Part shown: positions 33,247 to 41,923 of the stretch, piece after piece | Layout: every line of letters begins with the position of its first letter | How positions within the stretch are numbered: the first letter of the stretch is position 1 | Assembly: GCF_014873875.1 (NCBI RefSeq) | Contig: NZ_JADBEM010000001.1 | Span: 10,044,001-10,108,000 of the forward strand | Reading direction: 5' to 3' | Length of the DNA stretch: 64,000 nt | DNA from: Actinopolymorpha pittospori | GTDB lineage: Bacteria; Actinomycetota; Actinomycetes; Propionibacteriales; Actinopolymorphaceae | The notes under the pieces: generated by a model | What the model saw: only the letters and a program-made list of their open reading frames with translations | Databases searched by the model: none | Told to the model about the DNA's origin: nothing | Program-made: the position numbers and the translations under genes

Positions 33247-33551
33247 GGACCGGCTCCTTGTGTCGGCCAGCGGATTCGTACTCAGCGCGCGCCCCTCAGC
33301 ACGGCCGCCGAGAATAGGGCACTCCCAGCTCGTTCACACACCGGAGCCGGCTCGACTCCGGCGGTAAGCGTGACACGGCGACCCTGCCCATACTGGCCTG
33401 GGTACGCCCTGTGCCGGAATCGGGGATCACCCGGATCTCGTCACCTCGCGCGTTCCACAGCTACTGCTTACCCGGCAGGAGTCCTTGTAGGCGGGCCTTT
33501 CGACTCCAAACCGGGCCGAACCGGTGCAGACCCTAGCGGACTTTCGGGGGA
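33247..33551. other. Intergenic region upstream of the PimB-like gene
   Basis: No supported gene lies in this stretch. Short frames on both strands lack start signals and conserved features. It should hold the promoter of the minus-strand glycosyltransferase. No tRNA could be folded from it. Confidence 0.5.
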
Positions 33552-33620
33552 TTCATCCGCTCGAGCATGACTGATTCATCCGCCCGAACACGACTGTTTC
33601 ATCCGCTTCATCCGCTCCAG
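33552..33620. repeat. 23-bp tandem repeat overlapping the 3' end of the thioredoxin-like gene
   Basis: ttcatccgc recurs at 33552, 33575, 33598 and 33607. The first three are exactly 23 bp apart and lie in longer homologous units that also share a gactg. Because 23 is not a multiple of three, each copy puts the C-terminal codons of the gene (Met-Lys-Gln-Ser-Cys-Ser) in a different frame. This suggests a recent duplication at the stop codon. Confidence 0.7.
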
Positions 33621-33953
33621 TGCGGCGGTGACCTGCGCCCGGCGGGGTTGGCCGGCCGCACGGATGACGATACGGCCGTGCGGGTCCAGGACGAAGACCG
33701 TCGGAGTGCTCACCACGTCGAGACGGCGTACGAGATCGAGGTGGGACTCCGCGTCGATGTCGACGTAGGCGACGCCGACCTCCGTGGCCGCGATGCCGCT
33801 CAGCACCAGCCTGGTCGCCCGACACGGTGCGCAGAAGGCGGAGGAGAACTGCACCAGGGTCGCCTGGTGTCCGAGCTCCGTCCCGAGGTCTGCGGCGATA
33901 AGGCGGTCGGGGCCTGGCTCACGGTCGGGTCCGACGGTCGTCGCGGAGTCCAC
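33576..33953 (-). CDS. Thioredoxin-family protein
   Basis: A 125-residue thioredoxin-fold protein with the redox motif CAPC (Cys41, Cys44) in LVQFSSAFCAPCRATR, and the cis-Pro loop VVSTPTVFVLD. The spacing is that of a cytosolic thioredoxin. No signal peptide or anchor is present. The C-terminus ends RMKRMKQSCSGG with an extra Cys, produced by the 23-bp repeat at the gene end. The start is GTG 33953. It lies downstream of, and in the same direction as, an anti-sigma factor gene with a redox-type zinc motif, which makes a thiol-response link possible but unproven. Confidence 0.85.
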   Translation of the reverse strand: MDSATTVGPDREPGPDRLIAADLGTELGHQATLVQFSSAFCAPCRATRLVLSGIAATEVGVAYVDIDAESHLDLVRRLDVVSTPTVFVLDPHGRIVIRAAGQPRRAQVTAALERMKRMKQSCSGG

Positions 33954-34039
33954 CCCATGAGAGTACGAGCCAGCCCGGGGCCGGGAGGCCCTCAGTGGCC
34001 CGGGAGTGAGGTCATCGCGTCGAGCACCGGGACGAGTTC

Positions 34040-34780
34040 TCAGCTGTCCATGGTGAGGAGCGGACGCTCACCGGGGGCGAAGATCTGGATCCGCTCGACC
34101 TCGCCGGCCGGTACGGCGATCCCGCCGCTCCACCGCACGCCCTGCGCGTAGGCCACCCGCCAGCTTCCGCCGTCCCAGCGGCGCCCGGACCGGTCCCAGA
34201 CCACGAGCGAGCAGACCTCACCCTTCTTCACCCCGTGCAGCACGATGTCGACCTTCGTGCCCCACGGAACGCCATTCATCGTGGCCGTCGCGTCGACGGT
34301 CTCGTCGGCGCTGGTGGCCGACCAGTGCACCGGCGCCGCGGTCAGCCGGGGCGTCGGTGCCGGCGTGGTCGGCGTCGGCGCCGGCGTGGGTGTCGTGGGT
34401 GTCGGTGACTGCTGGGCGACCACCGGAGCGGTCTCGCCCTGCCAGTGGGCAACGGCCCACCCGCCACCACCGGCGACGATCACGACGAGAGCGGCCGCGA
34501 CCAGGGCGGCACGCAGGCGGCGCCGGCGATCTCTGCCCCGTTCCGCCCGAACCCGGCCCAGGAGCCGCTGCAGCCCGAGCTCGTCCGGCTCCACGACGCC
34601 CTGCTCGACCTCCTCCAGCCGGAGCAGGCCCAACAGGTCGGGAATGCCGGCGAGTTCGGCCTGCGCGGCCTGGCACTCCGGGCAGCCCGCCAGGTGATCA
34701 CGAACCGCGGCCGCCTCGGCCGGCTCCAGCGCGCCCAGGGCGTAGGCGCCCAGGGAGTCACGGACCTCCCCACAGGTCAC
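34040..34780 (-). CDS. Anti-sigma factor with zinc-finger motif and extracellular C-terminal domain
   Basis: A 246-residue membrane anti-sigma factor. The N-terminal zinc motif has His29, Cys33 and Cys36 (HLAGCPEC, the H-x3-C-x2-C ZAS pattern). A single membrane helix (about 88-108) is followed by a Pro/Thr-rich linker of PTP repeats and an extracellular beta domain (about 145-246) of the kind seen in RskA/RslA proteins. GTG 34780 overlaps the sigma gene stop as GTGA, with GGAGG upstream. It should hold the cognate ECF sigma factor inactive until a thiol or envelope signal. The longer frame to 34984 is an artefact. Confidence 0.9.
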   Translation of the reverse strand: MTCGEVRDSLGAYALGALEPAEAAAVRDHLAGCPECQAAQAELAGIPDLLGLLRLEEVEQGVVEPDELGLQRLLGRVRAERGRDRRRRLRAALVAAALVVIVAGGGGWAVAHWQGETAPVVAQQSPTPTTPTPAPTPTTPAPTPRLTAAPVHWSATSADETVDATATMNGVPWGTKVDIVLHGVKKGEVCSLVVWDRSGRRWDGGSWRVAYAQGVRWSGGIAVPAGEVERIQIFAPGERPLLTMDS

Positions 34781-35367
34781 AACGCCACCTCCGGGGTCAT
34801 TCCGCGCTCCTCCAGCAGCAGTTTGAGCTGTCGGAGGGCGTAGTAGGTACGGCTTTTCACCGTGCCTACGGGTATGCCGAGCCTGTCCGCGGCCTCGGCG
34901 ACCGAGTGGCCGCGGTAGTAGACCTCCACCAGAACCTGCCGGTGGTGCGGCGCCAACTCCGCCAGCACCTCCATGACCTCCCACGCCAACATCGCCCGGT
35001 CGAGGTCGTCCTCGCCGGTAGGCACCACCCCGAGCGCTTCCTCGCCTACCTCGGGTGGCCGCGCACGTCGGGCTCGCTCACCGTCGACCACGATGTTGCG
35101 GGCGACGGTCGCGAGCCACACGCGCTGCGGCCCACGGGCGGGGTCGAGTGACTCCGGGTGTCGCCAGGCACGCAGCAGTGTCTCCTGAACGACGTCCTCA
35201 GCCCGCTGACGGTCGCCACGTACCAGTCGCAGTACGTAACCGAGCAACGCTCTCGCGTGCTCGGCGTACAGCTGACGTATGAGCTCCTCGTCAGCGGTCG
35301 CCCCCTTAGGCGCAGCCGACCCCACACCGCTTACACGGCGGGCGGGGGTGGGGGGTTCAACCGACAC
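34777..35367 (-). CDS. ECF-subfamily sigma-70 factor (SigL/SigK-like)
   Basis: A 196-residue ECF sigma factor. Region 2 spans about 28-95 (LIRQLYAEHARALLGYVLRL, RAEDVVQETLLRAWRHP, VWLATVARNIVVDGER). Region 4 spans about 130-190 (LAELAPHHRQVLVEVYYRGHSVAEAADRLGIPVGTVKSRTYYALRQLK) with an intact helix-turn-helix. It is translationally coupled to its anti-sigma factor by a four-base overlap. By analogy with SigL/RslA pairs, release of the sigma by a redox or envelope signal would activate its own operon. No target promoter was identified. The start is GTG 35367, and the first 25 residues are poorly conserved. Confidence 0.92.
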   Translation of the reverse strand: MSVEPPTPARRVSGVGSAAPKGATADEELIRQLYAEHARALLGYVLRLVRGDRQRAEDVVQETLLRAWRHPESLDPARGPQRVWLATVARNIVVDGERARRARPPEVGEEALGVVPTGEDDLDRAMLAWEVMEVLAELAPHHRQVLVEVYYRGHSVAEAADRLGIPVGTVKSRTYYALRQLKLLLEERGMTPEVAL

Positions 35368-35406
35368 GCGACGATATTGGCACGGAAATCTCGCCGGGTC
35401 GCCCTC

Positions 35407-35676
35407 TCATCCACCGGCGTACGGCGGAAGTACCTCAATTCGGGCGCCGTCGCCGAGCCGGATCGTGGCCGGGTCGCGGCTGCCAACCGGGTCGCCGTCG
35501 ATCAGCAGCGAGCTCAACCCGAGAACGTGGGAGAAGCGGGGCTGGTCGGCGTGCCGGGCACGGGCGTGGGTCAGCGCGTCGGCCAGGGTGGTGGCGCTGA
35601 CCTGCTCCTCCGCGAGCCCGGCCGCCTCCTTGGCCGCCGCCCAGTAGCGAACCGTCACACTCGTCGCATCGCTCAC
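35407..35676 (-). CDS. MoaD/ThiS-family sulfur carrier protein
   Basis: An 89-residue ubiquitin-like protein beginning VTVRYWAAAKEAAG and ending in PPYAGG, the C-terminal Gly-Gly that is adenylated and thiocarboxylated in MoaD and ThiS. The middle LLIDGDPVG and RLGDGARIEVLPP strands match MoaD. It starts at GTG 35676, divergent from glnR. No moa or thi genes accompany it. Its partner E1-like enzyme must be elsewhere, so whether it serves molybdopterin or another sulfur transfer is open. Confidence 0.88.
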   Translation of the reverse strand: MSDATSVTVRYWAAAKEAAGLAEEQVSATTLADALTHARARHADQPRFSHVLGLSSLLIDGDPVGSRDPATIRLGDGARIEVLPPYAGG

Positions 35677-35758
35677 GTGAGATATCCTGCCTCTTTACCG
35701 ACGACCTGGGCGACAACGTCGTCATGATTTCCAGGTCCACGACCATGGGAGACGTCCG

Positions 35759-36520
35759 GTGAGCACACTCGTCCTGCTCACGAACGCCCTTCAGCCGTCG
35801 GCGGAGATCGTTCCAGCTCTTGGCCTGCTCGCGCACCACGTGCGCGTGGCTCCGGCCGAGGCGAGCGCCCTTCTCGACGTGGGTCCTGCTGATGCGGTGC
35901 TCGTCGACGCCCGTACCGACCTTGTCCAGGCACGCAGCCTCACCAGAGTGATCCGCACCACCGGGATCGACGTCCCCCTTCTGGTGCTCGTCACCGAGGG
36001 CGGCCTGGCCGCCGTCAACGCCGACTGGGGATTCGACGACGTGGTGCTCCACACGGCCGGGCCGGCCGAGGTGGACGCCCGACTGCGGGTCGCGATCGGC
36101 CGGCTGACGCTGAAGTCGGCCGAGGACGAACGCCCCCACGTCATCCGGCGGGGCGAGCTGCTCATCGACGAGGACACCTACACCTCGCGCCTCGGTGGCC
36201 GCACGCTCGACCTGACGTTCAAGGAGTTCGAGCTGCTGAAGTTCCTCGCCCAGCACCCTGGGAGGGTGTTCACCCGCCAACAGCTGCTGCAGGAAGTCTG
36301 GGGCTACGACTACTTCGGTGGCACCCGCACCGTCGACGTGCACGTACGTCGACTGCGCGCCAAGCTCGGCCCGGAGTACGAATCCCTGATCGGGACCGTC
36401 CGCAACGTCGGCTACCGGTTCGTCGCGCAGCCGGTCACGCCGGTGCCCGAGGACTCCGACGAGAGCACCAGGGTGCCCGACGACGCGCGCTCGCTCACCG
36501 GCGAGACACCGGGTCGCTGA
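35759..36520 (+). CDS. glnR: Orphan OmpR-type response regulator GlnR (nitrogen regulator)
   Basis: A 253-residue regulator that, as far as I recall the Streptomyces protein, matches GlnR closely: N-terminal LVLLTNALQPSAEIVPALGLL, VTEGGLAAVNADWGFDDVVL, and the winged helix DLTFKEFELLKFLAQHPGRVFTRQQLLQEVWGYDYFGGTRTVDVHVRRLRAK. The receiver keeps Asp50 but lacks the usual N-terminal acidic pair, as in GlnR proteins that work without phosphorylation. There is no neighbouring histidine kinase. It globally controls nitrogen genes such as glnA and amtB. The start is GTG 35759, preceded by GGGAGA, and a strong bidirectional hairpin terminates the gene. Confidence 0.92.
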   Translation: MSTLVLLTNALQPSAEIVPALGLLAHHVRVAPAEASALLDVGPADAVLVDARTDLVQARSLTRVIRTTGIDVPLLVLVTEGGLAAVNADWGFDDVVLHTAGPAEVDARLRVAIGRLTLKSAEDERPHVIRRGELLIDEDTYTSRLGGRTLDLTFKEFELLKFLAQHPGRVFTRQQLLQEVWGYDYFGGTRTVDVHVRRLRAKLGPEYESLIGTVRNVGYRFVAQPVTPVPEDSDESTRVPDDARSLTGETPGR

Positions 36521-36532
36521 GCAGACATCCCA

Positions 36533-36567
36533 CCGTGGGCCGGGCGGAGCTTCCGCCCGGCCCACGG
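36533..36567. terminator. Bidirectional terminator between glnR and the 5'-nucleotidase
   Basis: A perfect 16-bp stem (36533-36548 with 36552-36567) and a 3-nt loop lies between the two convergent stops. The spacing suits both genes. Confidence 0.88.
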
Positions 36568-36593
36568 GTCGTTTCTGCGCCTGTCCCCCGTCC

Positions 36594-38495
36594 TCAGCTG
36601 ACGGGCGTGATGCGGCCCTCGCCGCCGACCGGATAGTCGACGGCGGTCACCTTCCCCGACAGCGCCTCGGTGAGGTAGTCCTGCAGTGCACCCTGGTAGG
36701 TCGTGCCGACGGGTGTGAAGTCCAGCCCCTTCAGCGGATAGGCGTCACCACCGCGGGCGGAGAAGTCGTTCGTGGCGAGCGAGACCGCCGGCCCGTCGAC
36801 GACCTGCCCGTCCTGGACCAGGACGGTCCCGTCGGACAGGACGACGCTGCGCACCCGGTCGCCGGGGGTGAGGATCTCCCCGGTCGACTCGTCGACGACC
36901 TGCCCCTGCCGGCCGACGTCGTAGGTGAAGGACAGCCCGGCGACCTGCATGAACGCACCGGCCGCCTCGGGTGATGCCGCCACACCGCGTTCGAGGAGCT
37001 GGCGCAGCGTGTCCCGGGGCACCTCGGGCACGACCGCGACGAAGTTCGCGAACGGTGCCACGTCGTAACTGTCGAGCGCGGTCACCGGACCGGCCGGGAT
37101 CACGGCGTCGTTGCGGATGCCGCCGCCGTTCTGGATGCCGACCACCGGCGGTGTGACGCCGTACTCCGCCGCACGCTGGGCGCCCGCCCACACCAGTGCG
37201 TCCGCGAGCAGGTCGCCCAGGTTGGTCTCGCGGCTGCGGACGTTGTCGCGGACGCCGTCCAGCGCGACCTCGCTCTGGGCGAGGACGGTCTCCTGGAGGG
37301 ACGCGACGTGGTCGGCGACGGGCTCCTCGACGTGGGTGCGCGTCCAGAGGTCCTTGGCCACCGCGTCCGTGCCGGCACCCGAGACCCGAACCGGCCGGCT
37401 CCGATCGTCGTCGGCACCGAGCAGCCGCCCCGCCCGGTCGAAGCGCAGCACCAGCTGGCCGACGTACTTGTAGTTGCCCGTCGTGGTGGCGACGGGGACG
37501 CTGCGGCCGTCGGCGTCGCTCGCCCACAGCGGGTATCCCCGCTCGGCGGTGTCTCCCGGGACCAGCGGTACGCCCGGGTTGGCGAGGATCTCGCCGCCAC
37601 CGGCGCCGAGCACGGCGTCGACACCACGAAGCTGCGGGACGAGCGCGAGCTCGTTGTCGATGTCCTGCAGGTGGCTGACCAGGACGATCTTGTCGACGCC
37701 CTGCCTTGTGAGGGCGGCCGCCTCGGCGTTGGCGATCTCGGCCAGCTCGGCGCTCACCTTGACGTCGCGGGGGCTGGAGATCGTGGGCAACTCCGGCGTG
37801 GTCAGGCCGATCACGCCGATCTTCTCGCCCCGTTCCCGCACGACCGTGGAGGACCGGATGATGCCGCGGTCGGCGTACGTCGCGAGCGAGGGCTCCGCGC
37901 TGACGTCCAGGTTGGCCGAGACGAAGGGCACCGTGCCCGCGGGGCCGGCCATACTGGCGATGAAGTCGGCGTAGACCTCGGGGCCGAAGTCGAACTCGTG
38001 GTTGCCGATCCCGGAGGCGTCCAGGCCGAGGCGGCGCAGCGCGAGCGCGTCGTAGAACGGGACGCCGTGCTCGGTGCTGGCCGAGAACTCCGGCCCGGCG
38101 AGGTAGTTGTCTCCGCCGGAGATCGCGAGGACGCCGCGCTTGCCGCCGGCCGGTGGACGTCCGCGCTCCGCCTGGTCGCGGAGCTGGTTCCAGAGCGTGG
38201 CGTAGCGGGCCGCGCCGCCGTAGGCCCTGGTCTCGTCCGGCTCGATGGTGCCGTCGCCGTCGGTGTCGCCGTCCACGCCGAGCAGTTGGGACTCGTCGTC
38301 GTTGGTGTGCAGGATGGTCAGGGTGAAGTCGGTACGGCGGTCCGTGGCCGAGGCGGCGTGGTCGGCGGTGCCGGCGGACGCCGAGCCGAGCCCGACCAGC
38401 CCGAACCCGACGGCCGTGGCAGCGCCCAGCGCGAGTCCCCGTCGTATGGGTCCCCGTCGTAAGGATCGCCGCTCTGTCGTTCCCCTCCGCGACAT
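36594..38495 (-). CDS. Secreted bifunctional metallophosphatase/5'-nucleotidase
   Basis: A 633-residue secreted enzyme. A basic, Arg-rich N-terminus and a hydrophobic stretch (LALGAATAVGFGLVGLGSASA, about 21-41) form a signal peptide, possibly Tat. The metallophosphatase domain has ILHTNDDESQLLG, ISGGDNYLAG, GNHEFDFGP and LVSHLQDID. The C-terminal nucleotidase domain has VGIQNGGGIRNDA and LATNDFSARGGDAYP. An EF-hand-like loop DGDTDGDGTIEPDE (75-88) is inserted right after the first metal motif. It releases phosphate from nucleotides outside the cell. ATG 38495 has AAGGAG five bases upstream. A PHO-box-like triplet lies about 100 bases upstream, consistent with phosphate control. Confidence 0.92.
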   Translation of the reverse strand: MSRRGTTERRSLRRGPIRRGLALGAATAVGFGLVGLGSASAGTADHAASATDRRTDFTLTILHTNDDESQLLGVDGDTDGDGTIEPDETRAYGGAARYATLWNQLRDQAERGRPPAGGKRGVLAISGGDNYLAGPEFSASTEHGVPFYDALALRRLGLDASGIGNHEFDFGPEVYADFIASMAGPAGTVPFVSANLDVSAEPSLATYADRGIIRSSTVVRERGEKIGVIGLTTPELPTISSPRDVKVSAELAEIANAEAAALTRQGVDKIVLVSHLQDIDNELALVPQLRGVDAVLGAGGGEILANPGVPLVPGDTAERGYPLWASDADGRSVPVATTTGNYKYVGQLVLRFDRAGRLLGADDDRSRPVRVSGAGTDAVAKDLWTRTHVEEPVADHVASLQETVLAQSEVALDGVRDNVRSRETNLGDLLADALVWAGAQRAAEYGVTPPVVGIQNGGGIRNDAVIPAGPVTALDSYDVAPFANFVAVVPEVPRDTLRQLLERGVAASPEAAGAFMQVAGLSFTYDVGRQGQVVDESTGEILTPGDRVRSVVLSDGTVLVQDGQVVDGPAVSLATNDFSARGGDAYPLKGLDFTPVGTTYQGALQDYLTEALSGKVTAVDYPVGGEGRITPVS

Positions 38496-38597
38496 GCATG
38501 CTCCTTCGTCTTGTCCGTCTCGCCTCGGCCGACCTCGCGGGGTCGCCCCGGCTCCCCGTCGGCACGAAGAGTTCGCCGGTCGTTTCCCTGTTGGGGT

Positions 38598-38630
38598 CTG
38601 GTGTGAACGCGAGGATCGGTGGTGGTGAAG
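38598..38630 (-). promoter_or_regulatory. PHO-box-like direct repeats upstream of the 5'-nucleotidase
   Basis: On the minus strand, three 11-nt units run in register: CTTCACCACCA (38620-38630), a degenerate CCGATCCTCGC (38609-38619) and GTTCACACCAG (38598-38608). This resembles PhoP-binding PHO boxes of Streptomyces (11-nt units with GTTCA-C cores). Confidence 0.45.
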
Positions 38631-38649
38631 TGACCCGTACCGTACTGCC

Positions 38650-39606
38650 GTGAGCATTCCGCCGGGTTCCGTGCAGACCACGACACAGCTGTCCGACTCC
38701 GAACGCGCCGATGTCGAGGCGTTGGTGAAGGCGGCCGCGGAGGTCGACGGCGTACGCGCCCTCGACGAACGCGCCACGCTGCTCCTCGCCACACCGGGGG
38801 CGACCAGTCACCTGCTGGTGTCCGACGCCGGGACGGTCGTCGGCTACGCCCACCTCGACCCACCCGAGGAGGGTGCGGGGCCGGACGGCGCGCCGGTGGC
38901 CTCCGCCGACCTCGTCGTCCACCCCACCCACCGCGGCCAGGGCATCGGCCGGGCCCTGCTGGACCGGGTGCTCGCCGAGGCCGGACCGGTGGCCGTTCAC
39001 CTGTGGGCGCACGGCCCCCATCCGGCCGCCGCCCGGCTCGCGGCCGCGACCGGCTGCACGGCGATCCGCTCGCTGTGGTGGATGCACCGCCCACTCACCG
39101 GCCCGGACGCCGCACCACTGCCCGACGCCGCACCCCCGAGCGGCACCACGATCCGCACGTTCGTACCCGGACGCGACGACGAGCGCTGGCTCGCGGTCAA
39201 CGCGGCCGCGTTCGCCGCCCATCCCGAGCAGGGCCGCTGGACCCACGCCGACCTCGACGCGCGGCTCGGCGCGGGCTGGTTCGACGCCGACGGGTTCTTC
39301 GTCGCCGAGCGGGCGGGTGAGCTGGTGGGGTTCCACTGGACGAAGATCCACACCGGCGACGTCCGCGGCGGCGAGCCCGGCCCGATGGGTGAGATCTACG
39401 TCCTGGGCGTCGCTCCGGGTGCCCAGGGCGGGGGCCTGGCCACAGCACTGGCTGTGACCGGGCTGGCCTATCTGCGCGACCGCAGGTTACGTAGCGTGAC
39501 GTTGTACGTCGAAGGGGACAACCCCGCCGCGGTCGGGTTGTACCGCAAGCTGGGCTTCACACGCGCGGCGGTCGATGTCATGTACGGCCATTACGGCCAC
39601 TCCTGA
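38650..39606 (+). CDS. mshD: Mycothiol synthase
   Basis: A 318-residue tandem-GNAT enzyme that acetylates Cys-GlcN-Ins with acetyl-CoA in the last step of mycothiol synthesis. The N-terminal GNAT has VVHPTHRGQGIGRALL (about 95-110). The C-terminal, catalytic GNAT has GEIYVLGVAPGAQGGGLATALAVTGL and TLYVEGDNPAAVGLYRKLGF. FHWTKIH and the AERAGELVGFHW strand match MshD. The start is GTG 38650, divergent from the 5'-nucleotidase. The presence of mshD is a clear actinobacterial marker. Confidence 0.95.
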   Translation: MSIPPGSVQTTTQLSDSERADVEALVKAAAEVDGVRALDERATLLLATPGATSHLLVSDAGTVVGYAHLDPPEEGAGPDGAPVASADLVVHPTHRGQGIGRALLDRVLAEAGPVAVHLWAHGPHPAAARLAAATGCTAIRSLWWMHRPLTGPDAAPLPDAAPPSGTTIRTFVPGRDDERWLAVNAAAFAAHPEQGRWTHADLDARLGAGWFDADGFFVAERAGELVGFHWTKIHTGDVRGGEPGPMGEIYVLGVAPGAQGGGLATALAVTGLAYLRDRRLRSVTLYVEGDNPAAVGLYRKLGFTRAAVDVMYGHYGHS

Positions 39607-39651
39607 CTTCCGCGCTACCGCGCGTTCACGCGGGGATGCCACGATGGACGG

Positions 39652-41799
39652 GTGAGTATCCAGCTGGGACGGCCCGAGATCACCGAGTACGACGTGGAGC
39701 CTCCGTACGACGTCACTAAGGGTGATCTACCCAGTGATCGCTTCCTCGACCGGGAACTGTCCTGGCTCAGCTTCAACACCCGCGTTCTGGAACTCGCCGA
39801 GGACCCACTGGTCCCCCTGCTCGAACGCGTGCGATTCCTCGCGATCTTCGCCAACAACCTGGACGAGTTCTTCATGGTGCGGGTCGCCGGCCTGAAGCGC
39901 CGGATGGCCGCCGGTGTCGCCGTCCGCGCGGCGTCCGGCCTGCTCCCCCGCGAGGTGCTGGAGGCCATCTGGTCCCGCACCCGGCAGCTCATGATCCGGC
40001 ACGCCGACGCGTTCCACGACCAGGTGCTGCCCCAACTCGCGGACGAGGGCATCGAGATCCTGCGGTGGGACGCCCTCGACGACTCCGCCAAGAAGCAGAT
40101 GCACGAGCTGTTCAGCACCCGCGTCTTCCCCGTCCTCACCCCGCTCGCGGTCGACCCGGCCCACCCGTTCCCCTACATCTCCGGCCTCTCCCTCAACCTG
40201 GCCGTGGTGGTACGAAACCCGCAGACCCGCGGAGAGCACTTCGCCCGGGTGAAGGTGCCACAGATCCTGCCGAGGTTCGTCCCGGTCGCGAAGCAGCGCT
40301 ACGTCCCGTTGGAGGACGTCATCGCCGCCCACCTGGACCAGCTCTTCCCGGGGATGGACATCCTCCAGCACCACACCTTCCGGGTCACCCGCAACGAGGA
40401 CCTCGAGGTGGAGGAGGACGACGCCGAGAACCTCCTGCAGGCGCTGGAGCGGGAGCTCATGCGGCGCCGCTTCGGGCCGCCGGTGCGGCTGGAGGTGGAG
40501 GCCTCCATCGATCCGCACGTGCTGGACCTCCTGATCTCCGAGCTCGGCGTGAGCGAGGAGGAGGTGTGCCGCCTCACCGGACCGTTGGACCTGTCCGGAC
40601 TGTCCGCGATCGCCGACCTGGACCGGGCCGAGCTGAAGTACCCCGCGTTCATCCCGGCCATCCACCCCGAACTCGCCGAGGTGGAGAGCGCGCACCCGCC
40701 GGACGTGTTCTCCGCCGTCCGCCAGCGTGAGGTGCTGCTCCACCACCCCTACGACGCGTTCTCGACGAGCGTGCAGCGCTTCATCGAGCAGGCCGCCGCC
40801 GACCCCCAGGTCCTCGCGATCAAGCAGACCCTCTACCGCACCAACGACGAGTCGCCGATCGTGGACGCGCTCATCGACGCGGCCGAGGCGGGCAAGCAGG
40901 TGCTGGTGGTCGTCGAGATCAAGGCGCGGTTCGACGAGGAGGCCAACATCCGCTGGGCGCGGCAGCTGGAGCAGTCCGGATGCCACGTCGTCTACGGCCT
41001 GATCGGGCTGAAGACCCACTGCAAGCTGGCGCTCGTGGTCCGCGACGAGCCGGACGGACTGCGCCGCTACGCCCACATCGGCACCGGCAACTACAACCCG
41101 AAGACGGCCCGGCTGTATGAGGACCTCGGGGTACTCAGCGCCGACCCCGTACTGTCGGCCGACCTGAGCGCGCTGTTCAACACGCTGTCGGGCTACGCGC
41201 GGACGACGGAGTACAACCGGCTGCTGGTGGCACCACGCTCGGTGCGCAGCGGGCTGATCGAGCGCATCGACCGCGAGATCGAGCACCACCGCGCCGGCCG
41301 GCCGGCACTGATCAGGTTCAAGGCCAACGCCGTGGTGGACGAGGCCGTGGTCGACGCGCTGTACGAGGCGTCGCGGGCTGGCGTCCCCGTCGACTTGTGG
41401 GTACGCGGGATCTGCGCGCTCAAGCCCGGCGTTCCGGGCCTGTCGGAGACCATCCGGGTCCGCAGCATCCTCGGCCGGTTCCTGGAGCACTCGCGGATCT
41501 TCTGGTTCGCCAACGACGGCGAGCCCGACGTGTGGATCGGTTCGGCCGACCTGATGCACCGTAACCTCGACCGCCGGGTCGAGGCGCTCGCCCAGCTCAC
41601 CCAGTCCGATCATGTGGAAGAGCTCACCGGACTGCTGACGCTCGCCTTCGACGACCAGACCGCCGCGTGGTACCTGGACGCCGACGGCGCCTGGACCCGT
41701 CACCACCTCGACGCCGACGGCGTACCCCTGCGTGACCTGCAGCAGCACCTGATCGCGACGAAGCTCCGCCGGCGGGAGCGGGCCACCCCGGGCCGCTGA
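39652..41799 (+). CDS. ppk1: Polyphosphate kinase 1
   Basis: A 715-residue PPK1 that reversibly makes polyphosphate from ATP. The N-terminal domain starts FLDRELSWLSFNTRVLELAED and FANNLDEFFMVRVAGLK. The central PLD-like domains contain HHPYDAFSTSVQRFI, AIKQTLYRTNDESPIV, VVEIKARFDEEANIRWARQLE, and the autophosphorylated His (about 475) in RYAHIGTGNYNPKTARLYEDLG. A second His lies in DLMHRNLDRRVE. The start is GTG 39652. One GTTCACGCGGG (39624-39634) just upstream resembles a single PHO unit. The following CYTH-CHAD and Nudix genes continue the same direction and theme. Confidence 0.95.
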   Translation: MSIQLGRPEITEYDVEPPYDVTKGDLPSDRFLDRELSWLSFNTRVLELAEDPLVPLLERVRFLAIFANNLDEFFMVRVAGLKRRMAAGVAVRAASGLLPREVLEAIWSRTRQLMIRHADAFHDQVLPQLADEGIEILRWDALDDSAKKQMHELFSTRVFPVLTPLAVDPAHPFPYISGLSLNLAVVVRNPQTRGEHFARVKVPQILPRFVPVAKQRYVPLEDVIAAHLDQLFPGMDILQHHTFRVTRNEDLEVEEDDAENLLQALERELMRRRFGPPVRLEVEASIDPHVLDLLISELGVSEEEVCRLTGPLDLSGLSAIADLDRAELKYPAFIPAIHPELAEVESAHPPDVFSAVRQREVLLHHPYDAFSTSVQRFIEQAAADPQVLAIKQTLYRTNDESPIVDALIDAAEAGKQVLVVVEIKARFDEEANIRWARQLEQSGCHVVYGLIGLKTHCKLALVVRDEPDGLRRYAHIGTGNYNPKTARLYEDLGVLSADPVLSADLSALFNTLSGYARTTEYNRLLVAPRSVRSGLIERIDREIEHHRAGRPALIRFKANAVVDEAVVDALYEASRAGVPVDLWVRGICALKPGVPGLSETIRVRSILGRFLEHSRIFWFANDGEPDVWIGSADLMHRNLDRRVEALAQLTQSDHVEELTGLLTLAFDDQTAAWYLDADGAWTRHHLDADGVPLRDLQQHLIATKLRRRERATPGR

Positions 41800-41923
41800 T
41801 CGGGTGGCCGCGCCTGGCGCGCCACGGGTTGTGCGCCACCCGTGGGTCCACGGCCGCGGCCACGAGTCGGCTGGCCCGGCCACGTGGTCGCCAGAGGCGG
41901 GGCGCGGGGGCGACACTGGGGGC

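Noticed and set aside
33470..33525. Possible tRNA (TTCGACTCC segment)
   Set aside because: No five-base T-stem or acceptor pairing could be formed around it.
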